DNA of 64,000 bases from contig CAWICQ010000010.1 in NCBI GenBank assembly GCA_963834755.1, forward strand, positions 372,001-436,000. Direction: 5' to 3'. Of the stretch, positions 8,844 to 18,513 are shown in pieces. Both the position numbers and the translations under genes were made by a program. The stretch comes from Dokdonella_A sp963834755. Its GTDB lineage: Bacteria > Pseudomonadota > Gammaproteobacteria > Xanthomonadales > Rhodanobacteraceae. The notes below the pieces were generated by a model. The model saw nothing but the letters and a program-made list of their open reading frames with translations, was not told the origin of the DNA and did not search any database. Numbering within the stretch: the stretch's first letter is position 1; the number at the start of each line of letters is the position of its first letter.

Positions 8844-10124
8844 ATGTCGACCAGCGCCACCGCCCTGTCGCCCGTGCGCGACTATCGCGCGCCGATGATG
8901 ATCATCGGCCTCCTGTTCTTCATCTTCGGCTTCGTGACGTGGCTCAACGGGCCGTTGATCCAGTTCGTCGAGCTCGCGTTCGATCTCGACACGGTGAACG
9001 CGTTCCTGGTGCTGATGGTTTTCTACCTGTCATATTTTTTTCTCGCACTGCCGTCGTCGTGGATCCTGCGTCGCACCGGCATGAAAAAAGGCATGGCGCT
9101 CGGACTCATGGTGATGGCCGCTGGCGCGATCGTATTCGGCGAGTTCGTCGTGCGACGCTGGTATCCGGGCGCGCTGACCGGCCTGTTCGTCATCGGCGCG
9201 GGACTTTCGCTGCTGCAGACCGCGGCGAATCCTTACATCAGTATTCTTGGACCGATCGAAAGCGCGGCGCAGCGCATCGCCTTCATGGGCATCTGCAACA
9301 AGATCGCAGGCATCCTCGCGCCGCTCGTGATCGGCGCGTTGGTGATGCACGGTCTCGGTGATCTCAAGGCACAGGTGCAGGCCGCCGATCCGGCTGCGCG
9401 CGCGGCGCTCCTCGACGCGTTCGCCTCGCGCGTCCACGTTCCGTACCTGGTGATGGCAGGCATCCTCGCTGCGCTCGGCATCTGGATCACAAAATCGCCG
9501 CTGCCGGAAGTTAACGCGGCGGACGCCAATCGGAGCCGCGAAGGCGCGGGCGACTCGCGCAGCATCTTCGCGTTTCCGCATCTCTGGCTGGGTGTGCTCT
9601 GCCTGTTCGTCTACGTCGGCGTCGAAGTCATGGCCGGCGATGCGATCGGAACCTATGGACGCAGCTTCGATCTGCCCGCCGATCAGACCAAGTTCTTCAC
9701 GTCGTTCACGCTGACCGCGATGCTGATCGGCTATGTGGTCGGCTTGCTGACGATTCCGCGATTCATTTCGCAGTCGCGCTATCTCACGCTGTCGGCCGTG
9801 CTCGGTGTCGTGCTGTCGCTCGGCGCGTTCCTGACACACGGCTATCTTTCGGTCGGATTCGTCGCCGCGCTCGGCTTCGCCAACGCGATGATGTGGCCCG
9901 CGATCTTTCCGCTGGCGATCGCCGGCCTCGGTCGCCTGACCGAAACGGGATCGGCGCTGTTGATCATGGGCATCGCCGGCGGCGCGGTGATTCCGCAGAC
10001 ATTCGCAGTGCTGCGCCAACACTACGATTTCCAGTGGGTATTCGTCGCGATCATGGTGCCGTGCTACGCGTACATTCTTTTCTACGCATTGCGCGGGCAC
10101 CGCGCGGGAATGCGCCGCGCATGA
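8844..10124 (+). CDS. nagP: GlcNAc permease, FucP-type MFS transporter
   Basis: 426 residues from ATG 8844 with AGGGGAG upstream. Twelve hydrophobic segments are readable. The N-terminus has the FucP/NagP-like GLLFFIFGFVTWLNGPLI, and the middle has LQTAANPYISILGP, the conserved ANPY motif of this sugar:H+ symporter group. The last segments include FANAMMWPAIFPLAI. FucP-family members in nag clusters carry GlcNAc across the inner membrane. The gene heads the plus-strand arm, divergent from the kinase, and is followed by a REP-like repeat before nagR. Confidence 0.9.
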   Translation: MSTSATALSPVRDYRAPMMIIGLLFFIFGFVTWLNGPLIQFVELAFDLDTVNAFLVLMVFYLSYFFLALPSSWILRRTGMKKGMALGLMVMAAGAIVFGEFVVRRWYPGALTGLFVIGAGLSLLQTAANPYISILGPIESAAQRIAFMGICNKIAGILAPLVIGALVMHGLGDLKAQVQAADPAARAALLDAFASRVHVPYLVMAGILAALGIWITKSPLPEVNAADANRSREGAGDSRSIFAFPHLWLGVLCLFVYVGVEVMAGDAIGTYGRSFDLPADQTKFFTSFTLTAMLIGYVVGLLTIPRFISQSRYLTLSAVLGVVLSLGAFLTHGYLSVGFVAALGFANAMMWPAIFPLAIAGLGRLTETGSALLIMGIAGGAVIPQTFAVLRQHYDFQWVFVAIMVPCYAYILFYALRGHRAGMRRA

Positions 10125-10153
10125 GCCGCCTCGAACGAAGCCGCCCGCAGCGC

Positions 10154-10292
10154 CCCCTCTCCCGCTTGCGGGAGAGGGCTGGGGTGAGGGCCTTCGGAGT
10201 GCGACCTCGCACGCTTTCCAAATGCCCGCACTTCACCCCGACTCGCCCTCACCCGCCCTTTCGGGCGACCTCTCCCGCCAGCGGGAGAGGTG
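10154..10292. repeat. Paired REP/BIME-like repeats between nagP and nagR
   Basis: A hairpin of CCCTCTCCCGC/GCGGGAGAGGG type lies at about 10154-10178, and a related hairpin (CCTCTCCCGC, CAGCGGGAGAGG) at about 10269-10291, with GGGGTGAGGG and its complement on the inner sides. The block can fold as one large structure. Such elements are common in Lysobacterales intergenic DNA and may stabilise or attenuate the mRNA between transporter and regulator. Confidence 0.75.
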
Positions 10293-10333
10293 ATGCGTTA
10301 CGCTTGAATCGAATCCGCAACCGCTGAATCTTC

Positions 10334-11371
10334 GTGCACAGACCCACGATCAAAGACGTCGCGCACCGTGCCAAGGTCTCGCTCAAGACCGTCTCGCGCG
10401 TCATCAACAACGAAGCGTCCGTGCGCGCGCCGACGCGCGATCGCGTGCAGCGCGCGATCGACGAGCTGAAATACGAGCCGGACCAGTCCGCGCGCAGCCT
10501 GCGCACCGCGATGTCGTACGCGATCGGTCTCGTCTACGACAACCCGAACCCGTACTACGTGATCAGCGTGCAGAACGGCGTGCTCGCGGCGTGCCGCGAT
10601 CAGGGTTTCGGACTGCAGATCCATCCATGCGATTCGACCGTGCCCGATCTTGCCGAAGAGCTGCACGATCTCGTGCGCCGCGCACGGCTCGCCGGTCTCG
10701 TGCTGGCGCCGCCGATGTCCGAGCGCATGGATCTGATCCGCTATCTCGCCGGCAATGGCATCAAATTCGTGCGCATCATTTCCGCGGCCGAGGATCCGCA
10801 CGACGGCTATCCGTGCGTCTACGTCGACGACCGCGATGCGGCGTACGACATCACCGAACATCTCATCCAGCTCGGCCATCAGCGCATCGGTTTTCTCTGG
10901 GGCGGCGAAGCGCATCGTTCGAGTCCGGAGCGTTTCAAAGGCTACGAAAGCGCGTTGAAGGATTACGGCATCACGCTCGACAAGAAACTCGTCATTCCCG
11001 GTGACTACTCGTTCGACGACGGTTTCCGCGGCGCGCGGCGCCTGTTCGCGTTGCGCGAACGGCCGACCGCGATCTTCGGCTCGAACGACGAAATCGCCGC
11101 GGGCGTGCTCGCTGCGGCGAAGTCGAGCGGCATCGACGTGCCCTACGAGCTTTCGATCGCCGGATTCGAAGACAGCCCGTTTTCCAAGCAATCGTGGCCG
11201 GCGCTGACCACGGCCAAGCAGGCGACCGAAGATATCGCGCGCCACGCCGCGCTGCGCCTGATCGCCGAATTGAAACCGCACGCGACGACGGTCGTGCCGA
11301 CGAATCGCGGCTTCAGTCCGCAGCTCGTGATCCGCGATTCGACCGCGCGTGTGCGCCTGCCCACTCCTTGA
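10334..11371 (+). CDS. nagR: LacI-family regulator of the nag locus
   Basis: 345 residues from a GTG at 10334. The N-terminal helix-turn-helix reads TIKDVAHRAKVSLKTVSRVI, followed by the hinge helix (DQSARSLRT), then a periplasmic-binding-protein-like effector domain with GYESALKDYGI and FGSNDEIAAG. LacI proteins bind palindromes with a central CG, and two such sites lie between the kinase and nagP genes. Repression relieved by GlcNAc or GlcNAc-6-phosphate is inferred from Xanthomonas-type NagR. The downstream nagB start is only 2 bases past its stop, so it is co-transcribed with nagB and nagA. No strong ribosome site precedes the GTG. Confidence 0.9.
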   Translation: MHRPTIKDVAHRAKVSLKTVSRVINNEASVRAPTRDRVQRAIDELKYEPDQSARSLRTAMSYAIGLVYDNPNPYYVISVQNGVLAACRDQGFGLQIHPCDSTVPDLAEELHDLVRRARLAGLVLAPPMSERMDLIRYLAGNGIKFVRIISAAEDPHDGYPCVYVDDRDAAYDITEHLIQLGHQRIGFLWGGEAHRSSPERFKGYESALKDYGITLDKKLVIPGDYSFDDGFRGARRLFALRERPTAIFGSNDEIAAGVLAAAKSSGIDVPYELSIAGFEDSPFSKQSWPALTTAKQATEDIARHAALRLIAELKPHATTVVPTNRGFSPQLVIRDSTARVRLPTP

Positions 11372-11373
11372 AC

Positions 11374-12468
11374 GTGATTGCGACGAGAACCATCGCAGTG
11401 CCAGAAACCATCCCTCCGAAAATCCGCGCGCAAGATACGCGGATGTATCGCGAGATCGCCGAGTCGGCGGCTGCGATCGCGCATCAACTCGATGAGAACA
11501 TCGCGCGCGTGCGCGAGCTTGCCGAGACGCTGCGCCGCGATCCGCCGCGACTCATCGCCACCGGCGCGCGCGGTAGCTCCGACAACGCCGCAACGTTCGC
11601 GAAATATCTTTTCGAGACGCGCGTTGGCGTCGCGACGATGTCGGCCGCGCCATCGGTGCAGTCGATCTACGCGGCCGAGCCGGATCTCGCGCGCACGCTC
11701 TTTCTTGCGATCTCGCAGTCCGGAAAAAGTCCTGATCTTTTGCTTCAGGCCGAGTCGGCGCGACGCGCCGGCGCGCGCGTCGTCGCGATGATCAACGTCG
11801 ATGCATCGCCGCTGGCGGCCGCGGCGGACTTCGTGATTCCGTTGCGCGCGGGACCGGAGCAGAGCGTCGCGGCGACCAAAAGTTTTCTTTGTTCACTGTC
11901 GGCGATCCTGCAGCTTGCGGCCGAATGGAAAGACGATGGCGCGCTACGGAATGCGCTCGCCAGCGTGCCCGCCGCGCTCGAGCAGGACGCGGCGATGGGT
12001 TGGCAGCCGCTCATCGATGGGCTCGTCAATGCCGGAAGTTTGTTCGTCGTCGGCCGCGGGCTTGGCCTGGCGGCCGCCCAGGAAGCCGCGCTCAAGCTCA
12101 AGGAAACGTGCGGCATTCATGCGGAAGCCTTCAGCGCGGCCGAAGTACAGCATGGGCCGATGACGTTGGTGGGTCCGGGATTTCCGGTCGTGTTTTTCGT
12201 GCAGGACGACGACACCAAAGAAGGCACGCTCGCCGTCGCCGCGAAGTTCCGCGCGCGTGGTGCGCGCGTATGGACGATCGGAAGCGCTACGGAGAGCGTC
12301 GGCTCGCGCAACGGCGAGACGCTGCCGCTGCCGAACGTGCTCGATCCGGCGTGTACGCCGCTCGTCGCCGTGCACCGCTTCTACGCCGCGGTGAACGAGC
12401 TCGCCGTGCGGCGTGGCCGCAATCCGGATGCGCCGCCGCATCTCAGCAAGGTGACCGAGACGGTCTGA
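11374..12468 (+). CDS. nagB: Glucosamine-6-phosphate deaminase, SIS type (NagB-II)
   Basis: About 364 residues. It converts glucosamine-6-phosphate to fructose-6-phosphate and ammonia. Two SIS (sugar isomerase) domains are visible: the first with TGARGSSDNAA and FLAISQSGKSPD, the second with VGRGLGLAAAQEAALKLKET and AEVQHGPMTLV, as in the isomerase half of GlmS and in NagB-II. The glutaminase domain of GlmS is absent, which supports deaminase function. The first in-frame start after the nagR stop is GTG 11374; GTG 11398, preceded by GACGAGAA, is an equally good alternative giving 356 residues. Its stop overlaps the nagA ATG. Confidence 0.9.
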   Translation: MIATRTIAVPETIPPKIRAQDTRMYREIAESAAAIAHQLDENIARVRELAETLRRDPPRLIATGARGSSDNAATFAKYLFETRVGVATMSAAPSVQSIYAAEPDLARTLFLAISQSGKSPDLLLQAESARRAGARVVAMINVDASPLAAAADFVIPLRAGPEQSVAATKSFLCSLSAILQLAAEWKDDGALRNALASVPAALEQDAAMGWQPLIDGLVNAGSLFVVGRGLGLAAAQEAALKLKETCGIHAEAFSAAEVQHGPMTLVGPGFPVVFFVQDDDTKEGTLAVAAKFRARGARVWTIGSATESVGSRNGETLPLPNVLDPACTPLVAVHRFYAAVNELAVRRGRNPDAPPHLSKVTETV

Positions 12469-13607
12469 TGGCGGCGGCATTCGTCAATGCGCGCGTGCTG
12501 ACCGAAAGCGGTTTTCGCAACGATGTGACCGTGCTCGTCGACGGCGAAACGATCGCGGCGATCGCCGACGCGGATGACGCACGCGTGCGCGATGCGGAGT
12601 TGCACGATCTCGGCGGCGATTTTCTCGTGCCCGGTTTCATCGACTGCCAGGTCAACGGCGGCGGCGGCGTATTGTTCAACGACGCGCCGACCGTCGACAC
12701 GATCCGCCGCATCGCCGCCGCGCATCGCCGTTTCGGCACGACCGGCTTTCTGCCGACGCTGATCAGCGACGACGTCGAGGCGATGCGCGCCGCGATCGCT
12801 GCGGTCGATGCCGCGATCGGGGAAGGCGTGCCGGGCGTGCTCGGCATTCATTTCGAAGGCCCGTATCTCGCGCCCGCGCGACGCGGCGTGCACGATGCAT
12901 CGAAATTCCGCGTTCCGGATCTTGCCGGGATCGAGCTCGTATCGTCGTTGCGTAATGGCAGAACGGTGCTCACGGTCGCTCCGGAATGCGTGCCGCTCGA
13001 AAGTATTCGCGAACTCGTCCAGCGCGGCGTGATCGTGTGTGCGGGACATACCGCGGCGACGTACGAGCAAACGCGCGCCGCGCTCGATGCGGGCGTGCGC
13101 GGTTTCACGCATCTCTTCAACGCGATGTCACCGCTGACGAGCCGCGAACCCGGCGTCGTCGGTGCCGCGCTCGAAAGCGTCGCGACCTGGTGCGGAATGG
13201 TCGTCGACGGCCATCACGTGCACCCGGCGAGTCTGCGTGTCGCGCTCGCGGCGAAACCGCGCGGGAAATGCATTCTGGTCACCGATGCGATGCCGCCGGT
13301 CGGAACCGATCAGGATACCTACGCCCTCGGCGGCGTAACCGTCACGTGCCGCAACGGGCGATGCGAGACACCCGACGGCGTTCTCGCGGGTTCGATTCTC
13401 GATATGGCGACTGCCGCGCGCAACAGCGTGCATTCGCTCGGCGTCTCGCTCGAGGAAGCCGTGCGCATGGCGACGGCTTATCCCGCAGAATTTCTCGGCC
13501 TCGCGCACGATCGCGGCCGCATCGTCGCGGGCGCGCGCGCGGATTTCGTCGCGCTCGACGGCGATGGACTCGCGCGTCGCACCTGGATCGGCGGTCGCGC
13601 CGAGTAG
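12468..13607 (+). CDS. nagA: N-acetylglucosamine-6-phosphate deacetylase
   Basis: 379 residues, ATG overlapping the nagB TGA (TGATG), so translation is probably coupled. Amidohydrolase-fold enzyme that removes acetate from GlcNAc-6-phosphate in the cytoplasm. Signatures in order: PGFIDCQVNGGGG, the metal-ligand motif HFEGPYLAP, CAGHTAA, and the substrate motif FTHLFNAMSPLTSREPG. The catalytic aspartate lies in LVTDAMPPVG. The order nagR-nagB-nagA completes the route from GlcNAc-6-phosphate to fructose-6-phosphate. It is the last gene of the plus-strand arm. Confidence 0.95.
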   Translation: MAAAFVNARVLTESGFRNDVTVLVDGETIAAIADADDARVRDAELHDLGGDFLVPGFIDCQVNGGGGVLFNDAPTVDTIRRIAAAHRRFGTTGFLPTLISDDVEAMRAAIAAVDAAIGEGVPGVLGIHFEGPYLAPARRGVHDASKFRVPDLAGIELVSSLRNGRTVLTVAPECVPLESIRELVQRGVIVCAGHTAATYEQTRAALDAGVRGFTHLFNAMSPLTSREPGVVGAALESVATWCGMVVDGHHVHPASLRVALAAKPRGKCILVTDAMPPVGTDQDTYALGGVTVTCRNGRCETPDGVLAGSILDMATAARNSVHSLGVSLEEAVRMATAYPAEFLGLAHDRGRIVAGARADFVALDGDGLARRTWIGGRAE

Positions 13608-13619
13608 CCAGGAAAAGAA

Positions 13620-13639
13620 CGCCGCCGTCGCCGGCGGCG
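13620..13639. terminator. GC hairpin between convergent nagA and the beta-propeller gene
   Basis: CGCCGCC/GGCGGCG stem of 7 bp with a 6-base loop, 13 bases after the nagA stop. There is no T-run, so it is a weak candidate, perhaps acting as a 3'-end stabiliser. Confidence 0.35.
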
Positions 13640-13701
13640 CGGTTACCGCGATGCGCGAGGGAATGGCATCGCGGGAACACAGCCCTGCGAAAAAGACGCG
13701 C

Positions 13702-15543
13702 TCAGGGCGGGCCGTCGAAGCCGTCCGCAAAAATCGTGTCGCTCACGGCGAGGTTGACCGACACGGCGATGAGTCCGTTGAGCGGATCGTTCGTGGTGAC
13801 GCACAAGAGCGCGGCGTAGTTGCCGGGATCGAGACCGGTGGCATCGGCGGTCACGGTCGAATCCTGCGACGAACCCGCGTCGACAGATCCGCTCGTCGGC
13901 GATTCGCTGAGCCAGGGCACGTCGGAAGGCGATGAGCATCCGGTGCCGGTGATTCCGGCTTCGCCGATGACCGAGTCGCCGAGTAGATCGAAGCGGTTGA
14001 TCGACGCCGGATCGTTTACGGTTGTCGCGCCTGCGAGGGCCTCGGCGATCGCATAGGTGAGCGTGCTGCCTCCGCTGTTGCCGATCGTCAACGGAAGCGA
14101 CGCCGATACGCCCTGCGCCAACGTGAAGCTCATCCCAAGCGGACTGACATTGGCGATCGGCGGATCGGAAGGCAGGTAAAAATACGCGGCGCCCTGAAAC
14201 ACGTTGCCGCCGACCGTGCCTTGCGCGCCGACAACCAGCGTTGTTCCGTCGATCGCGACGTCCCAGCCGAACGAATCGCCATCGGTGCCATCGCTCGCAG
14301 TGAATTCGTTCGAAAGATTCCACGCGCCGCGCGATGCGCTGAAGAGATATGCCACGCCCGGCTTCGGCGGTGGCGGCGGGGTATTCGGATCGTCGTTATG
14401 GCTCCAGCCGCCGATCAACGCGTTGGTGCCCTGCATCGCGACCGATTGTCCGAACTGATCGTAGGCGACGCCGTCCGGCGCGACGACCTTGTTGGTCTGT
14501 GCCCAGGTTCCGCCCGATCCGTCGAACACGTAACTCGCACCCTGGTGCGCGTTCGCTCCGATATCGGCAGCCGGCGCGCCGATCAGGAGCGTCGTGCCAT
14601 CGAGCGCGACTGCGAAGCCGAACTGATCGCCGTCGGCACTATCGTCGGGCTCAAGGATCTGCGTCTCTGTCCAGGTGCCGCCCGTGTTCGCGAACACATA
14701 GGACTCACCGGGGATATAGACGTTGGACGAGGTCCAGTCGTAGCTTGGCGCGCCGATCAGCAGCGTGGTGCCATCGAACGCGATCGAACTGCCGAACTGG
14801 CGGCCGTCGCCGGGCGAGCCGTCACTCGGCTCGAGCTCTTGGGTCTGCGACAAGATACCGCCCGAGTTCACGAAAATGTACGCCGCGCCTTCGGTGCCGT
14901 TGGCGCCGCGGTTGTGGCTGTTGGCTCCGATGACAGCGGTATCGCCGACGAGCTTCACCGCCCAACCGAAATAGTCGGTCACGAACGCATCGGATGCGGT
15001 CAGCTCTTGTGTCTGCGTCCAGGTGCCGCCGCTTTGCGTGAACACGTACGCTGCGCCGATCGGTCCGAGCGTCTGGTCGAGCATGAACGGAGCGCCGACG
15101 AGCAACGTATCGCCGGACAGCGACAGCGACCAGCCGAAAAAGTCGGACCAGTTCGGCGGCGGCGGCGAAGCCGGTGTCGCGGTCAAGGTTTGCGTCTGCG
15201 TCCACGCGCCGCCGGAGTTCGTGAATACGTAAACCTTGCCGGGACGATAAACGGGCGCCGGCGCGCTGATGAACGCCGTGTCGCCGGAAACCAGCACGCG
15301 AAAGCCGAACAGATCGTCGGCCTGGCCGTCGTCCGAAGTGACTTTCTGTTCGGACCAGCTCGTGTCCGGATCGCGCGCAAGCGCCTGATCAAGGGCGGGT
15401 TGCAAAGCCGGCGGCACCACGTTCGGAGCCATCGACGAAGGAAACTGCAATGGAAAGGTCGGCGCCGCGGGCGCCGAGATCGGCCATGCCAGCATCAGCA
15501 CGACGCAAGCCATCGCGCGCGCCGGATTCGTCGCAAGATTCAC
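13702..15543 (-). CDS. Secreted FG-GAP/beta-propeller-like protein with IFADGFD C-terminal tail
   Basis: 613 residues from GTG 15543, preceded by a very strong GGGAGGGG ribosome site. The N-terminus is a signal peptide ending near APAAP. The body has at least seven repeats of about 50-60 residues with the pattern FGxSVAxDGTTLLIGAP...AYVF...GGTWxQTQ, typical of FG-GAP-like propeller proteins. Near residue 450 begins a cysteine-containing immunoglobulin-like segment (SPLGMSFTLAQG onward, then CVTTNDPL). The protein ends with DTIFADGFDGPP, a tail shared with the proteins at 16875 and 22413. The cell location is probably extracellular or surface; the function is unknown. Confidence 0.85.
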   Translation of the reverse strand: MNLATNPARAMACVVLMLAWPISAPAAPTFPLQFPSSMAPNVVPPALQPALDQALARDPDTSWSEQKVTSDDGQADDLFGFRVLVSGDTAFISAPAPVYRPGKVYVFTNSGGAWTQTQTLTATPASPPPPNWSDFFGWSLSLSGDTLLVGAPFMLDQTLGPIGAAYVFTQSGGTWTQTQELTASDAFVTDYFGWAVKLVGDTAVIGANSHNRGANGTEGAAYIFVNSGGILSQTQELEPSDGSPGDGRQFGSSIAFDGTTLLIGAPSYDWTSSNVYIPGESYVFANTGGTWTETQILEPDDSADGDQFGFAVALDGTTLLIGAPAADIGANAHQGASYVFDGSGGTWAQTNKVVAPDGVAYDQFGQSVAMQGTNALIGGWSHNDDPNTPPPPPKPGVAYLFSASRGAWNLSNEFTASDGTDGDSFGWDVAIDGTTLVVGAQGTVGGNVFQGAAYFYLPSDPPIANVSPLGMSFTLAQGVSASLPLTIGNSGGSTLTYAIAEALAGATTVNDPASINRFDLLGDSVIGEAGITGTGCSSPSDVPWLSESPTSGSVDAGSSQDSTVTADATGLDPGNYAALLCVTTNDPLNGLIAVSVNLAVSDTIFADGFDGPP

Positions 15544-15780
15544 GCTGTTACCCCTCCCATTACGGGTTTGTTGTCGGGTCGACGGCGAACCGCGCGCCGA
15601 AGCGCTGCGCTTTTGCCCGGGTCGGAAGCGATCCGTCGCCGCAAAGCCAACCAGGCGCGTGGATTCGCCCATCATTTCGAGTATCGGATTCGCCGCGTGG
15701 AGCGACAAGAGCGATGCTTGATTGATTTCTATCTTGAGGTGTAAACATCATCTCGACGCGCGGATGGATAGACTTCCATA

Positions 15781-16836
15781 ATGAACGCAGCCCGACCGGA
15801 CAGCAGCGGACGCCCGCTGGAAACACTCGGCATCAGTGCCGACGAAGAACGCATCTATCGCATCCTGCTCGCCAGACGCCTTGCGCGCGCGGACGATATC
15901 GCGCCCGAGCTTGGCCTCACGCCGCGCAAGACGCAGCGCCTGCTCGAAGCACTTGCCGCGAAAGGCCTCGCGACGCACTCGCCCGAGCGGCCGCGCCGCT
16001 ACATGCCCGTGCTGCCCGAGTTCGCGGTCGAGGCCATCGTCAGCCAGCGACAGGCCGAGCTCGAACGCGTGCGCGCGGCGATTCCGGACCTGAACAAGCA
16101 CGCCGCGAGCGCGCGCGACATGAGCGAGCGCGGCGAGATGGTCGAGATCGTTTCGAGCCTCGACGCTGAGGGGCGCATCTTCGAGCAGGCTCAGCACATG
16201 GCGCGGCACGAAGTCGTCACGCTGGTGCGGCCGCCGCTCAGGATTACTCGTCTCGACGTGCCGTTCGAGCAGGACCAGTTCGCGCAGAAAAATGCGCGCG
16301 CGCGTGGCGTGCGTTATCGCAGCATCGTCGACGCCGACCTCCTCGCGCTGCCGGGCGCGCCCGGTCGCGTGCGCTTGGAGAGCGAATCGGGCGAGGAGAT
16401 CCGCGTGTTTCCGCGACTTCCGTTCAAGATCGCGATCTTCGACCGGCGCACGGCGTTCATTCCGCTCAACCCGCTGCAACCGGACAGTCCGACACTGCTG
16501 GTGCGTTCTTCGGCTTTGCTCGACGCGCTGTACGCGTTGTTCGAGAGTCTGTGGGAGCGATCGACTCCGATCATCTTCACCCCGGCCGGCGCGCCGAAAG
16601 ATGGCAAGCCTGCGCCGCGCCTGCCGGAAGCCGCCGCGAGGCTGATTCCGTTGCTCGCCGCCGGTCTCAACGACAAGGCCATCGCACACGAGCTCGACAT
16701 GTCGTCTGCGACGCTCAATCGTCGGCTCGCCGAATTGATGAAAGGTCTCGACACGCGCACGCGTTTTCAGATGGGCTGGCGCGCGGCGCTCGACGCGTTT
16801 CCGGAGTGCGTCGGCGCGCGTGCGAAAACTCGATAG
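15781..16836 (+). CDS. Transcription regulator with TrmB-like N-terminus and LuxR-type C-terminal HTH
   Basis: 351 residues from ATG 15781. Residues about 15-75 form a TrmB-like winged helix (ADEERIYRILLARRL, then LTPRKTQRLLEALAAKGLA). A central region of about 180 residues resembles a phospholipase-D-like or effector segment. The C-terminus (about 283-340) is a LuxR/GerE-type HTH with LIPLLAAGLNDKAIAHEL and SSATLNRRLAELM. It lies between two tail-tagged secreted proteins, divergent from one (13702-15543) and convergent with the other (16875-18359), so control of the propeller gene through the shared 237-base upstream region is possible. The ligand is unknown. Confidence 0.8.
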   Translation: MNAARPDSSGRPLETLGISADEERIYRILLARRLARADDIAPELGLTPRKTQRLLEALAAKGLATHSPERPRRYMPVLPEFAVEAIVSQRQAELERVRAAIPDLNKHAASARDMSERGEMVEIVSSLDAEGRIFEQAQHMARHEVVTLVRPPLRITRLDVPFEQDQFAQKNARARGVRYRSIVDADLLALPGAPGRVRLESESGEEIRVFPRLPFKIAIFDRRTAFIPLNPLQPDSPTLLVRSSALLDALYALFESLWERSTPIIFTPAGAPKDGKPAPRLPEAAARLIPLLAAGLNDKAIAHELDMSSATLNRRLAELMKGLDTRTRFQMGWRAALDAFPECVGARAKTR

Positions 16837-16874
16837 CCGTCGCAACGAGCGACGTCTCTATGACACCGGCATTT

Positions 16875-18359
16875 TCACGCGCCGTCGAAACCGTCTGCAA
16901 AAATCATGTCGTTGGGCGCAGGATTGCCGAGCGAGCCATCGAGATTGATGTTCTGCGCGCGAATCGTCGATGCGCCGGCGGTGTCGTCGCCGTCAGTCCA
17001 TGCATATGCGAAATAGCCGCTGCTACTGACCGCCGCGACCGCGTGGCTTGTGTAGCGCGTGGTCTTGGCGTCGACGGTCGTCGTCGACCAGACGGCGTTG
17101 CCGTCGTGATCGAGATAACTTGCACGCAAGGGCTGATCCGGCGCAGGAGCGGCGCCGACGACCCAGCTCGCGACGAAACCGCCCGGCGCGGGCAATGCGA
17201 TCGGTTGGGAGATGAAGTACGTGCCGTCGCTCGAAGCGCTGAGTGGAACGAGCACTTTGCCGGTGTCGCCCCATTGCAACGCGCCGCTCGCATCGATGCG
17301 TTGGGCGGAAACCCCTTCGGCCATTCCCGCTCCGTCGACGCGACTGTCTCGCCATACGGCGTAGATGTCGCCCGTCGTGACGTCGAACCACGCGTAAGTG
17401 TTGGTGTGATCAATCGTGTTGTCGGTCGTCGCGACGATGCCATCGGCGCCGAGCAACGGATTGCCATCGGCATCCAGATGCTGGACGCGCGGAACATCGT
17501 GCGAGCCGACCGTGTCGTAGTCCCAGAACACGCCACCACCCGCGCCGTCGGCGTCGAACTTGTAGAAGTAGGTTTCGAGATTGCCGGCGCCGAACACGCG
17601 ATCGGGCACGCCGCCATTCCACAACCGGGAGCCGTCCGCCGCGGCGAGCTTCTGTGCGAAGAAGATGCGCGTGTCGCCCGAGATGTTGTTCCACGAAACG
17701 ATGGCGTCGCCCTGAAGGCCGGGCTCGACGTCGGCGAGCAGATTGATGCCGGTCGCCTGACCAGCCAAAGCGCCGGCTGCGGTCCACAACAAGGAGCCGC
17801 TCGGATCGACCTTTTGTGCCCGCACGCCCGTGCTCGAAGACCACGCGACGGCGATGTTGCCGTCGTCGGTCGGCGCGCAGGCCGCGTTCAATACGCCCTG
17901 GTTCGCCGGCGACGCCGGAATTCCGAACGGCCCCCATGCAAAAGAGCCATCGGGCATCACCTTGGTCAATACGACGTGTTCGCTCGTAGCGCCGAACGTG
18001 CAGCACTCGAACGCGACGTATGCGTTGTCGTCCGTATCCGTGCAGATCCCATAATCGATGACGGGCTGATCGTGGCGGTCGGCGATGAGCAGACCGTTGT
18101 GCGCCCATAGCTCGTTACCATCGACATCCAGGCGCTGCAGGCGAACGTCATAACCGTCCGCGGCATTGTCGAGCCAGCTGATATAGAAGCCGCCGTCGCT
18201 CGTCGGCGCGATTTTCGGCTGCGTCGTTCCGCCGGCGAGATCGGAAACGACGACGTTGACGGTGGGATCGTTCGACCACTGCGCATGAACGCCGATCGGC
18301 GCGATTGAGAACCCTGCGAAGAGCAGGATCAGTAAGGACGTCGCCGAACGAGTGTTCAC
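16875..18359 (-). CDS. Secreted protein of unknown function with IFADGFD C-terminal tail
   Basis: 494 residues from GTG 18359, with GGGGAGG eight bases upstream. It has a signal peptide (SLLILLFAGFSIAP...HAQ) and then repeating segments with aspartate-rich turns (DVDGNELW, DADGNPLL, DHDGNAVW) and tryptophans, typical of beta-propeller or WD-like extracellular proteins. No enzyme motif is recognised. The C-terminus is NDMIFADGFDGA, nearly identical to the tail of the protein at 13702. The frame remains open upstream to 18509, but that extension has no ribosome site. Confidence 0.82.
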   Translation of the reverse strand: MNTRSATSLLILLFAGFSIAPIGVHAQWSNDPTVNVVVSDLAGGTTQPKIAPTSDGGFYISWLDNAADGYDVRLQRLDVDGNELWAHNGLLIADRHDQPVIDYGICTDTDDNAYVAFECCTFGATSEHVVLTKVMPDGSFAWGPFGIPASPANQGVLNAACAPTDDGNIAVAWSSSTGVRAQKVDPSGSLLWTAAGALAGQATGINLLADVEPGLQGDAIVSWNNISGDTRIFFAQKLAAADGSRLWNGGVPDRVFGAGNLETYFYKFDADGAGGGVFWDYDTVGSHDVPRVQHLDADGNPLLGADGIVATTDNTIDHTNTYAWFDVTTGDIYAVWRDSRVDGAGMAEGVSAQRIDASGALQWGDTGKVLVPLSASSDGTYFISQPIALPAPGGFVASWVVGAAPAPDQPLRASYLDHDGNAVWSTTTVDAKTTRYTSHAVAAVSSSGYFAYAWTDGDDTAGASTIRAQNINLDGSLGNPAPNDMIFADGFDGA

Positions 18360-18513
18360 CGCAATCGCCTCCCCGCAACCCATCTCATTATAGAAAATCA
18401 CCCAGCCTGCTCGACACGCCTTTACATGTTGGCGCGGCATGCCTCCGGACCGCCCGTAGCCGACCGCAGGCAGACAACGCTTAAGATGGCGCATCGCAAA
18501 TTGAGCCACGTCG

